A stretch of 8,643 nt of DNA from Balneolaceae bacterium (GTDB taxonomy: Bacteria > Bacteroidota > Rhodothermia > Balneolales > Balneolaceae), in the NCBI GenBank assembly GCA_021767245.1, contig JAASTO010000105.1:1-8643 (forward strand), read 5' to 3'. Positions 1 to 6,856 of this stretch are shown here, in pieces (the stretch's first letter is position 1; each line of letters starts with the position of its first letter). Position numbers and translations under genes: made by a program. A model generated the notes under the pieces. That model did not search any database and was not told the DNA's origin. It worked only from the letters and a program-made list of their open reading frames with translations.

Positions 1-588
1 AAAGATCATCCAAGAGTTAAAGAACAACTGAGTACGTTTCGAAGTATTCGGGCAGAATTTCCTGATGCGCTCATGACACACACTGCCAACAGTGGCGCGA
101 TCTTTTATTATGGAGAGGAGGATCTATATTACGATGCCGTCCGCCCCGGTGTTTGTTTATACGGGTACGCTCCCGGTGAAGACGAGATACCCGAACTGGA
201 ACCGGTTTTAGAATGGAAGTCGAATCTGGTTCAGGTCAAAAAGATCTTGAAAGGAGAAATGGTGGGATACGGAAGTCGCTGGACGGCTTCGGAAGATGGG
301 TGGATCGGAGTGGTTCCGGTTGGCTATGCAGATGGAATTTTCAGGGGATTAACCAACGGGTTTCAGGTTGAGCTGAATGGAACCCTGGCAGATGAGGTGG
401 GAACCATCAGCATGGATTATTTTATGGTATTTGTAAAAGGACAAAAACCGGATATTGGGGACGAAGTGGTGATCCTTAGAAACAAGGATCTTTCGGCTGA
501 CCTATGGGCAAAAAAAATGGGGACTATACCGTATGAGATCACAACGGTCTTATCCCCAAAGATAAAAAGAGTATATCTGGATCAGTAA
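1..588 (+). CDS. alr: Alanine racemase, C-terminal part (5' end outside window)
   Basis: Pyridoxal-phosphate enzyme that interconverts L- and D-alanine in the cytoplasm, supplying D-alanine for peptidoglycan. The reading frame is open from base 1, so only the last 195 codons are present; the first ATG in the window (position 73) is internal. Visible family motifs are HTANSGAIF, the substrate-binding segment VRPGVCLYGY, the VGYGSRW block whose tyrosine matches the catalytic Tyr265 of the Geobacillus enzyme, VPVGYADGIFRG, and TISMDYF, whose methionine matches Met312. The PLP lysine and the rest of the N-terminal barrel lie upstream of the window. In many Bacteroidota-type genomes this domain is fused behind MurF; whether that is so here cannot be seen. 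The gene converges on the FKBP gene with 9 bp between stop codons and no clear terminator. Confidence 0.95.
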   Translation, partial: KDHPRVKEQLSTFRSIRAEFPDALMTHTANSGAIFYYGEEDLYYDAVRPGVCLYGYAPGEDEIPELEPVLEWKSNLVQVKKILKGEMVGYGSRWTASEDGWIGVVPVGYADGIFRGLTNGFQVELNGTLADEVGTISMDYFMVFVKGQKPDIGDEVVILRNKDLSADLWAKKMGTIPYEITTVLSPKIKRVYLDQ

Positions 589-597
589 GAATGTACT

Positions 598-1083
598 TTA
601 ATCGCTGATGATCTCATCCAGTTCTACATCGAAGCGAAGGGTGTCATCACTTAATCTTGAAGATGGTGAGTTGCCATAACCTAATTCAGGTGGAATGATG
701 AGTACTCTTTTACCGCCTTCTTTCATACCAATGAGACCTTCACGAAAGCCAGCGATCAAATTTTCAAGAGATGCGAAATCAGTTGGGCTTGTATTTTTGT
801 TACGGTAAGAGCTGTCAAAGATCTCGCCGGTGTTGTTGATGCGTCCGGTATAAAATACCCGCACTCGATCCCTTCTTTGGACCTGGAACTCACCGGTGCC
901 TTCTTCCACAATGTAATAAACCAGGCCGGTTTCGGTTTCAACGCGTTCTGCATTGGTAATGTCAAATGGTGCAGGAACCTCAGAGTAATCCACTTCAAAA
1001 GGATCATCATTGTCACAGGATATAAAACCGATGGTAAAAAGGGATAGCAGAAATAAGGAAAAAATACGTTTACTGATTGTCAT
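598..1083 (-). CDS. FKBP-type peptidyl-prolyl cis-trans isomerase, predicted lipoprotein
   Basis: Predicted envelope foldase of 161 residues that catalyses cis-trans isomerisation of prolyl bonds. I chose the ATG at 1083, because the protein then begins with a basic stretch (MTISKR), a hydrophobic stretch and a lipobox-like FISC with the lipidated cysteine at about residue 23. The ORF is open further upstream to 1149, but that extension would put about 20 polar residues before the signal peptide. The FKBP domain covers about residues 52-158: VRVFYTGRI, GEIFDSS, LIAGFREGLIGMKEGGKR, IIPPELGYG and a closing LRFDVELDEI. The aromatic and aspartate positions of the FKBP active-site pocket appear to be kept. 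The acidic CDNDD after the cysteine could affect lipoprotein sorting, which is inference. It follows tatC on the same strand after 125 bp and converges on alr. No Shine-Dalgarno sequence is visible. Confidence 0.9.
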   Translation of the reverse strand: MTISKRIFSLFLLSLFTIGFISCDNDDPFEVDYSEVPAPFDITNAERVETETGLVYYIVEEGTGEFQVQRRDRVRVFYTGRINNTGEIFDSSYRNKNTSPTDFASLENLIAGFREGLIGMKEGGKRVLIIPPELGYGNSPSSRLSDDTLRFDVELDEIISD

Positions 1084-1148
1084 TGTAAGGTTTGAGTGGT
1101 TAATTGAAATGTCTTGATGATAACTTTTCGATAGCTTGTTTATTATCA

Positions 1149-1213
1149 CTTAAGATAAGGCTTCAAATCCATAATGCCACATCAGGCTTACATCCAATGA
1201 TTCTTACCTTAAG
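1149..1213 (-). repeat. Long inverted repeat spanning the tatC stop codon
   Basis: The arms are CTTAAGATAAG (1149-1159) and CTTACCTTAAG (1203-1213), separated by 43 bases. In minus-strand RNA all 11 positions pair, ten as Watson-Crick pairs and one as G-U. The right arm contains the tatC stop codon. There is no U-tract after it, so it is not a classical intrinsic terminator. It could protect the 3' end of the tatC message, attenuate read-through into the FKBP gene, or be chance. Function is inference. Confidence 0.35.
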
Positions 1214-2057
1214 CTTCTTTAACTCCTGTAATTGCTTCATTCAGTTCCTTTTCACGTTTTCGGTTAGCGTAACCACTGACCCAGATCGATATTTCATACA
1301 GTATGGTTAATGGCAGGGCGATCAGAATTTGTGAAATTGGGTCGGGTGGAGTAAGCATGGCCGAAATGACAAGGCATAACACAATAGCATGTCGGCGATA
1401 AGTTCTCAACAAAACAGGGGTTAAAATTCCGATCTTGGAGAGCGAATAACTGACCACCGGGATCTGAAAGATCATGCCACAAGCTATCACCCACATGGCT
1501 ACAGAACTGAAGTATTCATTGATATCAAAATCATTGCGTATGATGTCAGATATCTGAAATTGTGCAAAGAATTGTAAGGCAAAGGGCACCAATATCAGAT
1601 ACCCGAAGGCCACACCGAGTAAAAAGAAAAAGGTGATAAAGAATGCACTGAAAAAGGTTTTCTTCTTTTCCTTGCGTTCAAGGGCAGGTTCTATAAACGA
1701 CCACATCTGAAAAATAAAGAACGGTGAACTTATAATAAAACCCATCACAAATAGAGTTCCCCAAAAAGTAAAAAACTGCCCGGGCAGGCGACGGCTCTGA
1801 AGCTCAAAGTTTTCGGCCTCCACCCGAAGTACATCATACATAAAGAAATCGGATCGGGTTGGACCCAGCATCACGTCTTCAACAAAGAAATCCGAAAAGG
1901 CAAAAGCAATGACAATACCAACTAATATGCCTACCAGTCCCTTTATGATCCTCCAGCGAAGTTCCTCGAGATGTTCGAGAAAAGACATGGTATCCGTGCG
2001 GTCAGCCGGTTTTTTAGCCTCAGGAGGAGTGCCTTGCATGATCTGCCTTTGTTCCAA
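1209..2057 (-). CDS. tatC: Sec-independent (twin-arginine) translocase subunit TatC
   Basis: Polytopic inner-membrane core of the Tat translocase, which recognises twin-arginine signal peptides and exports folded proteins. The 282 residues contain the TatC signatures: FLEHLEELRWR (about 26-36), FQMWSFIEPALERKEKK (116-132) with the glutamates typical of the signal-peptide site, IFQIPVV (196-202) and LTPPDPISQ (235-243) followed by LPLTILYE. About six hydrophobic segments are visible (near 37-57, 97-118, 135-165, 185-205, 222-236, 243-260). The LGPTRSDFF loop (64-72) is, to my recollection, typical of Bacteroidota-group TatC and makes the first periplasmic loop longer than in E. coli. The start is a TTG at 2057 with a good Shine-Dalgarno sequence; an ATG at 2039 would remove six residues. 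It lies 16 bp after glyA. No tatA gene is in the window. Confidence 0.95.
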   Translation of the reverse strand: MEQRQIMQGTPPEAKKPADRTDTMSFLEHLEELRWRIIKGLVGILVGIVIAFAFSDFFVEDVMLGPTRSDFFMYDVLRVEAENFELQSRRLPGQFFTFWGTLFVMGFIISSPFFIFQMWSFIEPALERKEKKKTFFSAFFITFFFLLGVAFGYLILVPFALQFFAQFQISDIIRNDFDINEYFSSVAMWVIACGMIFQIPVVSYSLSKIGILTPVLLRTYRRHAIVLCLVISAMLTPPDPISQILIALPLTILYEISIWVSGYANRKREKELNEAITGVKEA

Positions 2058-2074
2058 CGCGAGTGTTCCTTCCT
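2055..2074 (-). promoter_or_regulatory. Ribosome binding site and TTG start of tatC
   Basis: On the minus strand AGGAAGGA (2074-2067) stands 9 bases before the TTG at 2057 and overlaps the glyA stop codon, so glyA and tatC translation may be coupled. A competing start is the ATG at 2039, preceded by AAAGG (2050-2046) with 6 bases between. I prefer the TTG because its Shine-Dalgarno match is longer, but the sequence does not settle it. Confidence 0.5.
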
Positions 2075-3372
2075 TAAGTGGTTACGAAATCATAAAGTGG
2101 GAATTTATCGCACAGGTCTCTGACTTCCTGCTCCACCTTCTTGTGATTGTCTTCGTCTTCAGGCTTTTGCAGTACGTTATCGATCAGTACGGCAATCTGC
2201 TCAAATTCCGCTTCTTTTAGTCCACGTGTGGTCATTGCGGGTGAACCGATCCTGATCCCGGAGGTCACAAAAGGACTTTCGGTATCGAAGGGGACCATAT
2301 TCTTATTAACGGTAATAGCAGCTTTGCCAAGGGCTTCTTCGGCGATCTTACCGTTCAATCCCTTGTTTCTAAGATCGATCAGGATGAGGTGGTTGTCGGT
2401 TCCATCACTGACAAGATCATAACCCAGATCCATGAATTTATTGGCCAATGCTTTGGCATTCTTCTGAGTTTGTGTTTGATAGGCTTTGAATCCATCCTCA
2501 AGGGCTTCACCAAAAGCAACGGCTTTGGCTGCGATAACATGCATCAGTGGACCGCCTTGCGTGCCGGGGAAAACGGCTGAGTCAAAGATCTCACCCCAGT
2601 TTTTAGTGCGACCTGATTTTCGTGCGGTTACACCTAAGGTATTTTCACCGTCTTTACCCACCAGTATCATACCGCCTCTTGGGCCTCGCAGTGTTTTATG
2701 AGTGGTAGTGGTGACCACGTGAGCGTGGGGAAGAGGATCCTTTAAATTCCCGGTTGCGATCAAACCGGCTGTGTGTGCCATATCCATCCAAAGCAGAGCT
2801 CCAACTTCATCAGCAATGTCACGAAAAGCTTCGTAGTCGTAATCGCGAGGATACGCCGAAGCCCCGATCGAGATCATTTTAGGTTTTACCTTTTTGGCCT
2901 TTTCCCGGATCATGTCCATATCCAGCCGACCGGTGTCTTTTTCAACACCGTAAAACTCGGCATTATAAGTGATGCCTGAGAAGTTAACAGGAGAGCCGTG
3001 GGTGAGGTGCCCCCCATGAGAAAGATCAAATCCTAACAAGGTTTCGCCGGGCTTCATGCAAGCAAGGTAAACGGCCGCATTGGCTGTGGCCCCGGAGTGA
3101 GGCTGAACATTGACCCAGTCAGCTCCAAATAGTTCTTTGGCCCGATCTCTTGCAATATCTTCAACTACATCCACGACCTCGCAACCGCCGTAATATCGTT
3201 TACCCGGATAGCCTTCGGCATATTTATTGGTCAGCACACTTCCCATGGCCGAAATAACGGCTTTGGAAGCAAAGTTTTCGGAAGCGATCAGTTCAAGGTT
3301 ATAGTTCTGACGATCGGTTTCTTCTTCAAGCAGCTTAAAGATCTTTGGGTCCTGATCCTGTATTGACTTCAT
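2074..3372 (-). CDS. glyA: Serine hydroxymethyltransferase
   Basis: Cytoplasmic PLP enzyme that converts serine and tetrahydrofolate to glycine and 5,10-methylenetetrahydrofolate, the main source of one-carbon units. The 432 residues match the family's usual length and are collinear with it. Visible motifs are NLELIASENF (25-34), TNKYAEGYPGKRYYGG (48-63), the cofactor-binding QPHSGATAN (90-98), LSHGGHLTHG (117-126), WMDMAHTAGLIA (195-206) with the aspartate and histidine that contact PLP, and TTTTHKTLRGPRGG (221-234), where Lys226 should form the Schiff base. The FPGTQGGP segment is also present. The ATG start lies 9 bp after the rpiB stop codon and tatC follows 16 bp downstream, so the three are probably co-transcribed. 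No strong Shine-Dalgarno sequence precedes the start. No anomaly seen. Confidence 0.98.
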   Translation of the reverse strand: MKSIQDQDPKIFKLLEEETDRQNYNLELIASENFASKAVISAMGSVLTNKYAEGYPGKRYYGGCEVVDVVEDIARDRAKELFGADWVNVQPHSGATANAAVYLACMKPGETLLGFDLSHGGHLTHGSPVNFSGITYNAEFYGVEKDTGRLDMDMIREKAKKVKPKMISIGASAYPRDYDYEAFRDIADEVGALLWMDMAHTAGLIATGNLKDPLPHAHVVTTTTHKTLRGPRGGMILVGKDGENTLGVTARKSGRTKNWGEIFDSAVFPGTQGGPLMHVIAAKAVAFGEALEDGFKAYQTQTQKNAKALANKFMDLGYDLVSDGTDNHLILIDLRNKGLNGKIAEEALGKAAITVNKNMVPFDTESPFVTSGIRIGSPAMTTRGLKEAEFEQIAVLIDNVLQKPEDEDNHKKVEQEVRDLCDKFPLYDFVTT

Positions 3373-3381
3373 GTAAGGCTC

Positions 3382-3819
3382 TTATTTTGTTAGGGATTCA
3401 ATTTTTTCAACACGGCGCTGATGTCTTCCACCTTCAAATTCTGTGGATAACCATACCGTAACGAACTCCTTTAGCTGATCATCATTCAGCTCTCTGCCGG
3501 GCATACACAAAATGTTGGCGTTGTTATGCAGTCGGGTCATTTCAGCAGATTTTCTGGAATACACCAAACCGGCTCTTACCTTAGGATACTTGTTAGCCGT
3601 CATGCACACACCCTGACCGCTTCCACAAATTAAGATACCCTTGTCATATTCTCCATCATTGACTTTTTCAGCAACCTGAACTGCGAAATCAGGGTAATCG
3701 ACGGAGTCCTCAGAATGGGTGCCAAAATCCACAATATCGTGGCCCAGGTCTTTAAGTATCTGTATGACTTTTTCTTTGGCCGGATATCCGGCATGGTCGC
3801 TGGCAATTGGAATGATCAT
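3382..3819 (-). CDS. rpiB: Ribose-5-phosphate isomerase B (RpiB/LacAB family)
   Basis: Cytoplasmic enzyme of the non-oxidative pentose phosphate pathway that interconverts ribose 5-phosphate and ribulose 5-phosphate. The 145 residues are the usual family length. Diagnostic parts are the N-terminal IASDHAGYPAKE (5-16), with the Asp-His pair that contacts the sugar, and GILICGSGQGVCMTANK (61-77), where Cys65 is the expected catalytic base of the cysteine-type enzymes. Further along are LHNNANILCMPGRE (97-110) and a basic C-terminal phosphate-binding stretch, GGRHQRRV. It starts with ATG, has no clear Shine-Dalgarno sequence, and is the first gene of the apparent rpiB-glyA-tatC operon. Its promoter should lie in the 149-bp divergent gap shared with suhB, but I cannot place it. 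LacA/LacB-type isomerases are related, but the context favours RpiB. Confidence 0.95.
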   Translation of the reverse strand: MIIPIASDHAGYPAKEKVIQILKDLGHDIVDFGTHSEDSVDYPDFAVQVAEKVNDGEYDKGILICGSGQGVCMTANKYPKVRAGLVYSRKSAEMTRLHNNANILCMPGRELNDDQLKEFVTVWLSTEFEGGRHQRRVEKIESLTK

Positions 3820-3914
3820 TGAAATAAGATTTGGATAAGAAATTGGGCTGTAAATATCCTCATTTTTTGCATGATATTAAAGAAGGAATAGGGATTTACT
3901 CTTATAAATTGGTA

Positions 3915-3942
3915 TTGACAGGGAGTGCTTGATATCTTTAAT
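3915..3942 (+). promoter_or_regulatory. Sigma70-like promoter for suhB
   Basis: A perfect -35 box TTGACA (3915-3920), a 16-base spacer and a -10 box TTTAAT (3937-3942; five of six bases match TATAAT). Transcription would begin near 3949, about 20 bases before the suhB start codon, leaving just enough leader for the AAAGGA ribosome binding site. It lies in the divergent gap between rpiB and suhB. The assignment is by consensus match and position only. Confidence 0.55.
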
Positions 3943-3956
3943 GCGATTAACCAACA

Positions 3957-3971
3957 AAAGGAAACATCTTG
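3957..3971 (+). promoter_or_regulatory. Ribosome binding site and TTG start of suhB
   Basis: AAAGGA (3957-3962) precedes TTG (3969-3971) by 6 bases. An in-frame stop codon at 3948-3950 rules out a start further upstream, and the next in-frame ATG (4023) would delete the conserved first helix. The rare start codon is therefore well supported. Confidence 0.75.
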
Positions 3972-4778
3972 AGTTATAAAAAAGAGCTGGAAGTAATCCA
4001 AAAAGCAGCTGAGGCAGCGGCTATGATCATACGCGAATACACAAAGAATTCAACCTTTGAGATAAAATTGAAGGGTAAGAACGATCTGGTAACAGATGCG
4101 GATCTGGCTTCAGAGAAAAAGATCATCGAGAACATACTACATTCTTTTCCTGACGATATGATCCTTGCAGAGGAATCGGAGCAAAAAGTAAGCTTGCCGG
4201 AGGGGAGAGTCTGGATCATTGACCCAATTGATGGAACGACAAATTTCGCACATGGTTTCCCGGCCTATTGTATTTCTATTGCCCTTTGGGAGAATAAAAA
4301 ACCCGTGGTAGGTCTGGTTATGGAGGTTGCCAATGGTGAGGTTTTTCATGCAGTTAAAGGGGGTGGGGCATTCAGAAATGGGGATACTATAAGGATATCA
4401 GAGGAAACGGATCCATCTGCTTCCCTTATTGGAACCGGGTTTCCATATAAAGATCTGGATCTGGTTGATAACTACCTGGTTTTATTCAAACGAATGATGG
4501 GCAAAACCCATGGGGTGCGCAGGCCGGGAACTGCTGCCTGGGATCTTTGCAATGTTGCCTGTGGACGTTTTGAAGGATTCTACGAGTATGGATTAAGTGC
4601 CTGGGATGTCGCAGCCGGTTCATTGATCATTCAAGAGGCGGGTGGAACCGTTATGGATTGGACGGGTGGTAGTAACTGGCTGTTTGGTCAGAGGATCATT
4701 GCCGGAAATGCACCAATGTGTGATTTTTTGCTTAAAGAAATTCAGGAATGTTTTAGGAAGGATGAGCTGAGGGCCTAA
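3969..4778 (+). CDS. suhB: Inositol monophosphatase family protein (SuhB-like)
   Basis: Predicted Mg2+-dependent, Li+-sensitive phosphatase that hydrolyses myo-inositol 1-phosphate or related sugar phosphates in the cytoplasm. The 269 residues match the family length. The metal and catalytic motifs are complete: DLVTDAD (39-45), AEES with Glu69, WIIDPIDGTTNFAHGFP (82-98) with Asp85 and Asp88 plus the GTT phosphate-binding turn, and GLSAWDVAAG (208-217) with Asp213. Because the family also includes NADP phosphatases, histidinol phosphatases and CysQ-type enzymes, the exact substrate is not certain. The TTG start is fixed by a ribosome binding site and an upstream stop codon. It is divergent from rpiB and precedes the GNAT/ATP-grasp gene by 92 bp on the same strand, so co-transcription is possible but not shown. 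Confidence 0.92.
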   Translation: MSYKKELEVIQKAAEAAAMIIREYTKNSTFEIKLKGKNDLVTDADLASEKKIIENILHSFPDDMILAEESEQKVSLPEGRVWIIDPIDGTTNFAHGFPAYCISIALWENKKPVVGLVMEVANGEVFHAVKGGGAFRNGDTIRISEETDPSASLIGTGFPYKDLDLVDNYLVLFKRMMGKTHGVRRPGTAAWDLCNVACGRFEGFYEYGLSAWDVAAGSLIIQEAGGTVMDWTGGSNWLFGQRIIAGNAPMCDFLLKEIQECFRKDELRA

Positions 4779-4832
4779 TCTCGTTTCAGGTAAAGATTTA
4801 TTTTACACTGAACCGTATCAGGTAGTAAAAAA

Positions 4833-4874
4833 AGTACTATTATGGTGTTCTAACACTCAATAACAGTACTATGG
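4833..4874 (+). repeat. Duplicated start-codon context before the GNAT/ATP-grasp gene
   Basis: AGTACTAT occurs at 4833-4840 and again at 4865-4872, where it overlaps the start codon at 4871. The upstream copy is followed by ATG GTG TTC TAA (4842-4853), a three-codon reading frame ending 17 bases before the true start. No Shine-Dalgarno sequence precedes either. The rest of the 92-bp gap after suhB shows no convincing promoter or terminator. The repeat is short and may be chance. Confidence 0.25.
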
Positions 4875-6856
4875 ATCTAAATATCCGAAAGGGGACAATC
4901 TCAGACCTTGAATCGATCCTGAATATCGAGAAAAGTGTTTTTCCTTTATTTCAGCAAAGCTCAAGGCGTACACTGTTGCTTTCACTCAGAAGTAACTTTC
5001 AACAGGTATGGGTTGCAGATTGTACCACTAAAGGTAACAAAGAAGTCTGTGGTGCACTCATTTTGTATGCCTATAAAAGAACTCTGCGGATATATTCGAT
5101 CGCTACTTCAAAGGATTATCAGGGAAAGGGTGTAGGAGATGCCTTGCTGAAGCATGCAGAGTCCATTGCAGGTGATAGTGGATTTGAAAGGATAAGCCTT
5201 GAAGCTGAAGCGGCCAATAAAAAACTCATCGATTGGTATAGGAAAAGAGGATTTGAGGTGGTTGAGCTAAACAGGGATTATTATGATGACGGAATTGATG
5301 CCTATAAAATGGTCAAATTTGTATCCGTAAATACATCTGCGAACAGGATCAAGAATATAATCGTCACTGACGATCCCGGTTCTCTTAAACTTGACGTAGA
5401 AAACCTGGACATTGTCTCTTCTAAAGATTACATCACGAATAAAGGGTTGTTTTCAGAGAGAGCACTGCGAGTCTTTAACTTGTGTAACTCATACCGTTAT
5501 CAGAGCAAAGGGTACTACGTTTCGTTATTGGCATCTGCGAGAGAGCACAGGGCCATTCCTAATGTGACAAACATCCGAGACTTGCAAAATATCAGTTTGG
5601 TCAGGTCACTGACAGAGGATATAGATGGACTCATTCAATCAACTTTGAAGGGAGTGAATGTTAAAGAATTCACGCTGAATATTTACTTTAGTAAAACGTT
5701 AAATGAAGAGTATAAATTATTGGCGTACAGTTTTTTTAATATTTTTCAATATCCTTTATTTCAGGTGGAATTTGAACGAAATGAGAAGTGGGAAATAAAG
5801 AAGGTCCGATCCTTAAGTCTTAATAAAATTGATCAGGGTGATATTGCGCTCGTTCAGGATATGGCTACCGGGTATTTTAAAGCCAGGAGGTATCAAAAAA
5901 CTAAAATGAAGGCTTACAAATACTACCTGGCTATACTGACTGATCCGGATGATGAGCATCCGCCTTCTAATCCTAAAGGCCTTAAAAAACTTCGAAAAGT
6001 AGCTGACAAAATGGGAGTCTATACTGAACTCATTACAAAAGACGATTTTAATAAGCTTACCGAGTTCGATGCCCTTTTTATACGGGATACTACAAACGTA
6101 AATGATTACACCTATAAATTCTCTCGAAAAGCCTATGCCGAAGGATTAGCCGTTATAGATGACCCATGGTCAATATTGAGATGCTCAAATAAAGTTTTTC
6201 TTCATGAATCACTGAAACTGAATAAAATTCCAACTCCCGCTACAAAAGTCTTTATAAAAGGCCTGGTTACAGCCAATGATCTGGATACAACCCCAATGCC
6301 TGTTATCCTGAAGCAGCCCGACAGTTCATTTTCAGTAGGCGTAATTAAAGTAAAGACAGTCTATGAATTAAAAACATCACTTGACGAAATGTTCAAAGGG
6401 TCTGATCTGGTGATCGGGCAGGAGTTTTTGACCTCAGACTTTGATTGGAGGATCGGTGTTTTGGATCAAAAACCACTTTTTGCATGCAAGAACTATATGG
6501 CCAAAGGTCACTGGCAGATCTACAATTGGGATTCAGGCACCAAGCCTATGGAGGGTAACGCTGAAACCATGTCCATTGATAAGGTGCCGGAAAAGGTTAT
6601 CCGTTTTGCACTTAAAGCTTCAAAGCTAATGGGGGATGGTCTCTACGGAGTTGACCTGAAAGAGGTTAATGGCGAAGTATATGTTATTGAGGTCAATGAT
6701 AATCCAAATATTGACAGCGGTGTAGAGGATAAGGTATTGGGCGAGGAATTGTATGAAAAGCTTATCCAATCATTCATAAAACGGATTGAAGTTGCCCGGA
6801 ATATTGATCGGTACACAAGCAGTGAACCGGATCTGAGGTCTATCATTGAACCTTAA
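4871..6856 (+). CDS. GNAT acetyltransferase - RLAN - RimK-like ATP-grasp fusion protein
   Basis: A 661-residue cytoplasmic protein with three domains in order. Residues 1-150 are a GNAT N-acyltransferase: the acetyl-CoA loop SKDYQGKGVGDALL (80-93) and the late YRKRGFEVV strand are clear. Residues about 160-320 match the RLAN domain (RimK-like ATP-grasp N-terminal): VFNLCNSYRYQSKGYYVSLL (201-220) followed by IPNVTNIRDLQN. Residues about 350-640 are a RimK-like ATP-grasp: RCSNKVFLHESLKLNKIPTP (437-456), VILKQPDSSFSVG with Lys481, IGQEFL with Glu518, GLYGVDLKEVNG with Asp595, and VIEVNDNPNID with Glu607 and Asn609 as likely Mg-ATP ligands. All three look intact. The family is expected to join a carboxylate to an amine using ATP; a second step by the acyltransferase is inference, and substrates are unknown. 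It overlaps the convergent membrane gene by 14 bp. Confidence 0.88.
   Translation: MDLNIRKGTISDLESILNIEKSVFPLFQQSSRRTLLLSLRSNFQQVWVADCTTKGNKEVCGALILYAYKRTLRIYSIATSKDYQGKGVGDALLKHAESIAGDSGFERISLEAEAANKKLIDWYRKRGFEVVELNRDYYDDGIDAYKMVKFVSVNTSANRIKNIIVTDDPGSLKLDVENLDIVSSKDYITNKGLFSERALRVFNLCNSYRYQSKGYYVSLLASAREHRAIPNVTNIRDLQNISLVRSLTEDIDGLIQSTLKGVNVKEFTLNIYFSKTLNEEYKLLAYSFFNIFQYPLFQVEFERNEKWEIKKVRSLSLNKIDQGDIALVQDMATGYFKARRYQKTKMKAYKYYLAILTDPDDEHPPSNPKGLKKLRKVADKMGVYTELITKDDFNKLTEFDALFIRDTTNVNDYTYKFSRKAYAEGLAVIDDPWSILRCSNKVFLHESLKLNKIPTPATKVFIKGLVTANDLDTTPMPVILKQPDSSFSVGVIKVKTVYELKTSLDEMFKGSDLVIGQEFLTSDFDWRIGVLDQKPLFACKNYMAKGHWQIYNWDSGTKPMEGNAETMSIDKVPEKVIRFALKASKLMGDGLYGVDLKEVNGEVYVIEVNDNPNIDSGVEDKVLGEELYEKLIQSFIKRIEVARNIDRYTSSEPDLRSIIEP

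Noticed and set aside
581..609. Possible bidirectional terminator between alr and the FKBP gene (ATCAG...CTGAT)
   Set aside because: Only a 5-bp stem with a 19-base loop and no U-tract on either strand.
1084..1092. Shared CCTTAC(A) just before the start codons of the FKBP gene and glyA
   Set aside because: A six-to-seven-base match in two genes is easily chance and is absent before the other starts.
598..1149. Longer FKBP reading frame beginning at 1149
   Set aside because: The extra residues before the ATG at 1083 are polar and would bury the signal peptide and lipobox; the shorter start gives a normal lipoprotein.
3820..3914. Promoter for the rpiB-glyA-tatC operon
   Set aside because: One must exist in or near this gap, but no pair of boxes on the minus strand stands out from the AT-rich background.
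4802..4840. TTTACA and TACTAT as a promoter for the GNAT/ATP-grasp gene
   Set aside because: The spacer is 27 bases, far from the usual 16-18.
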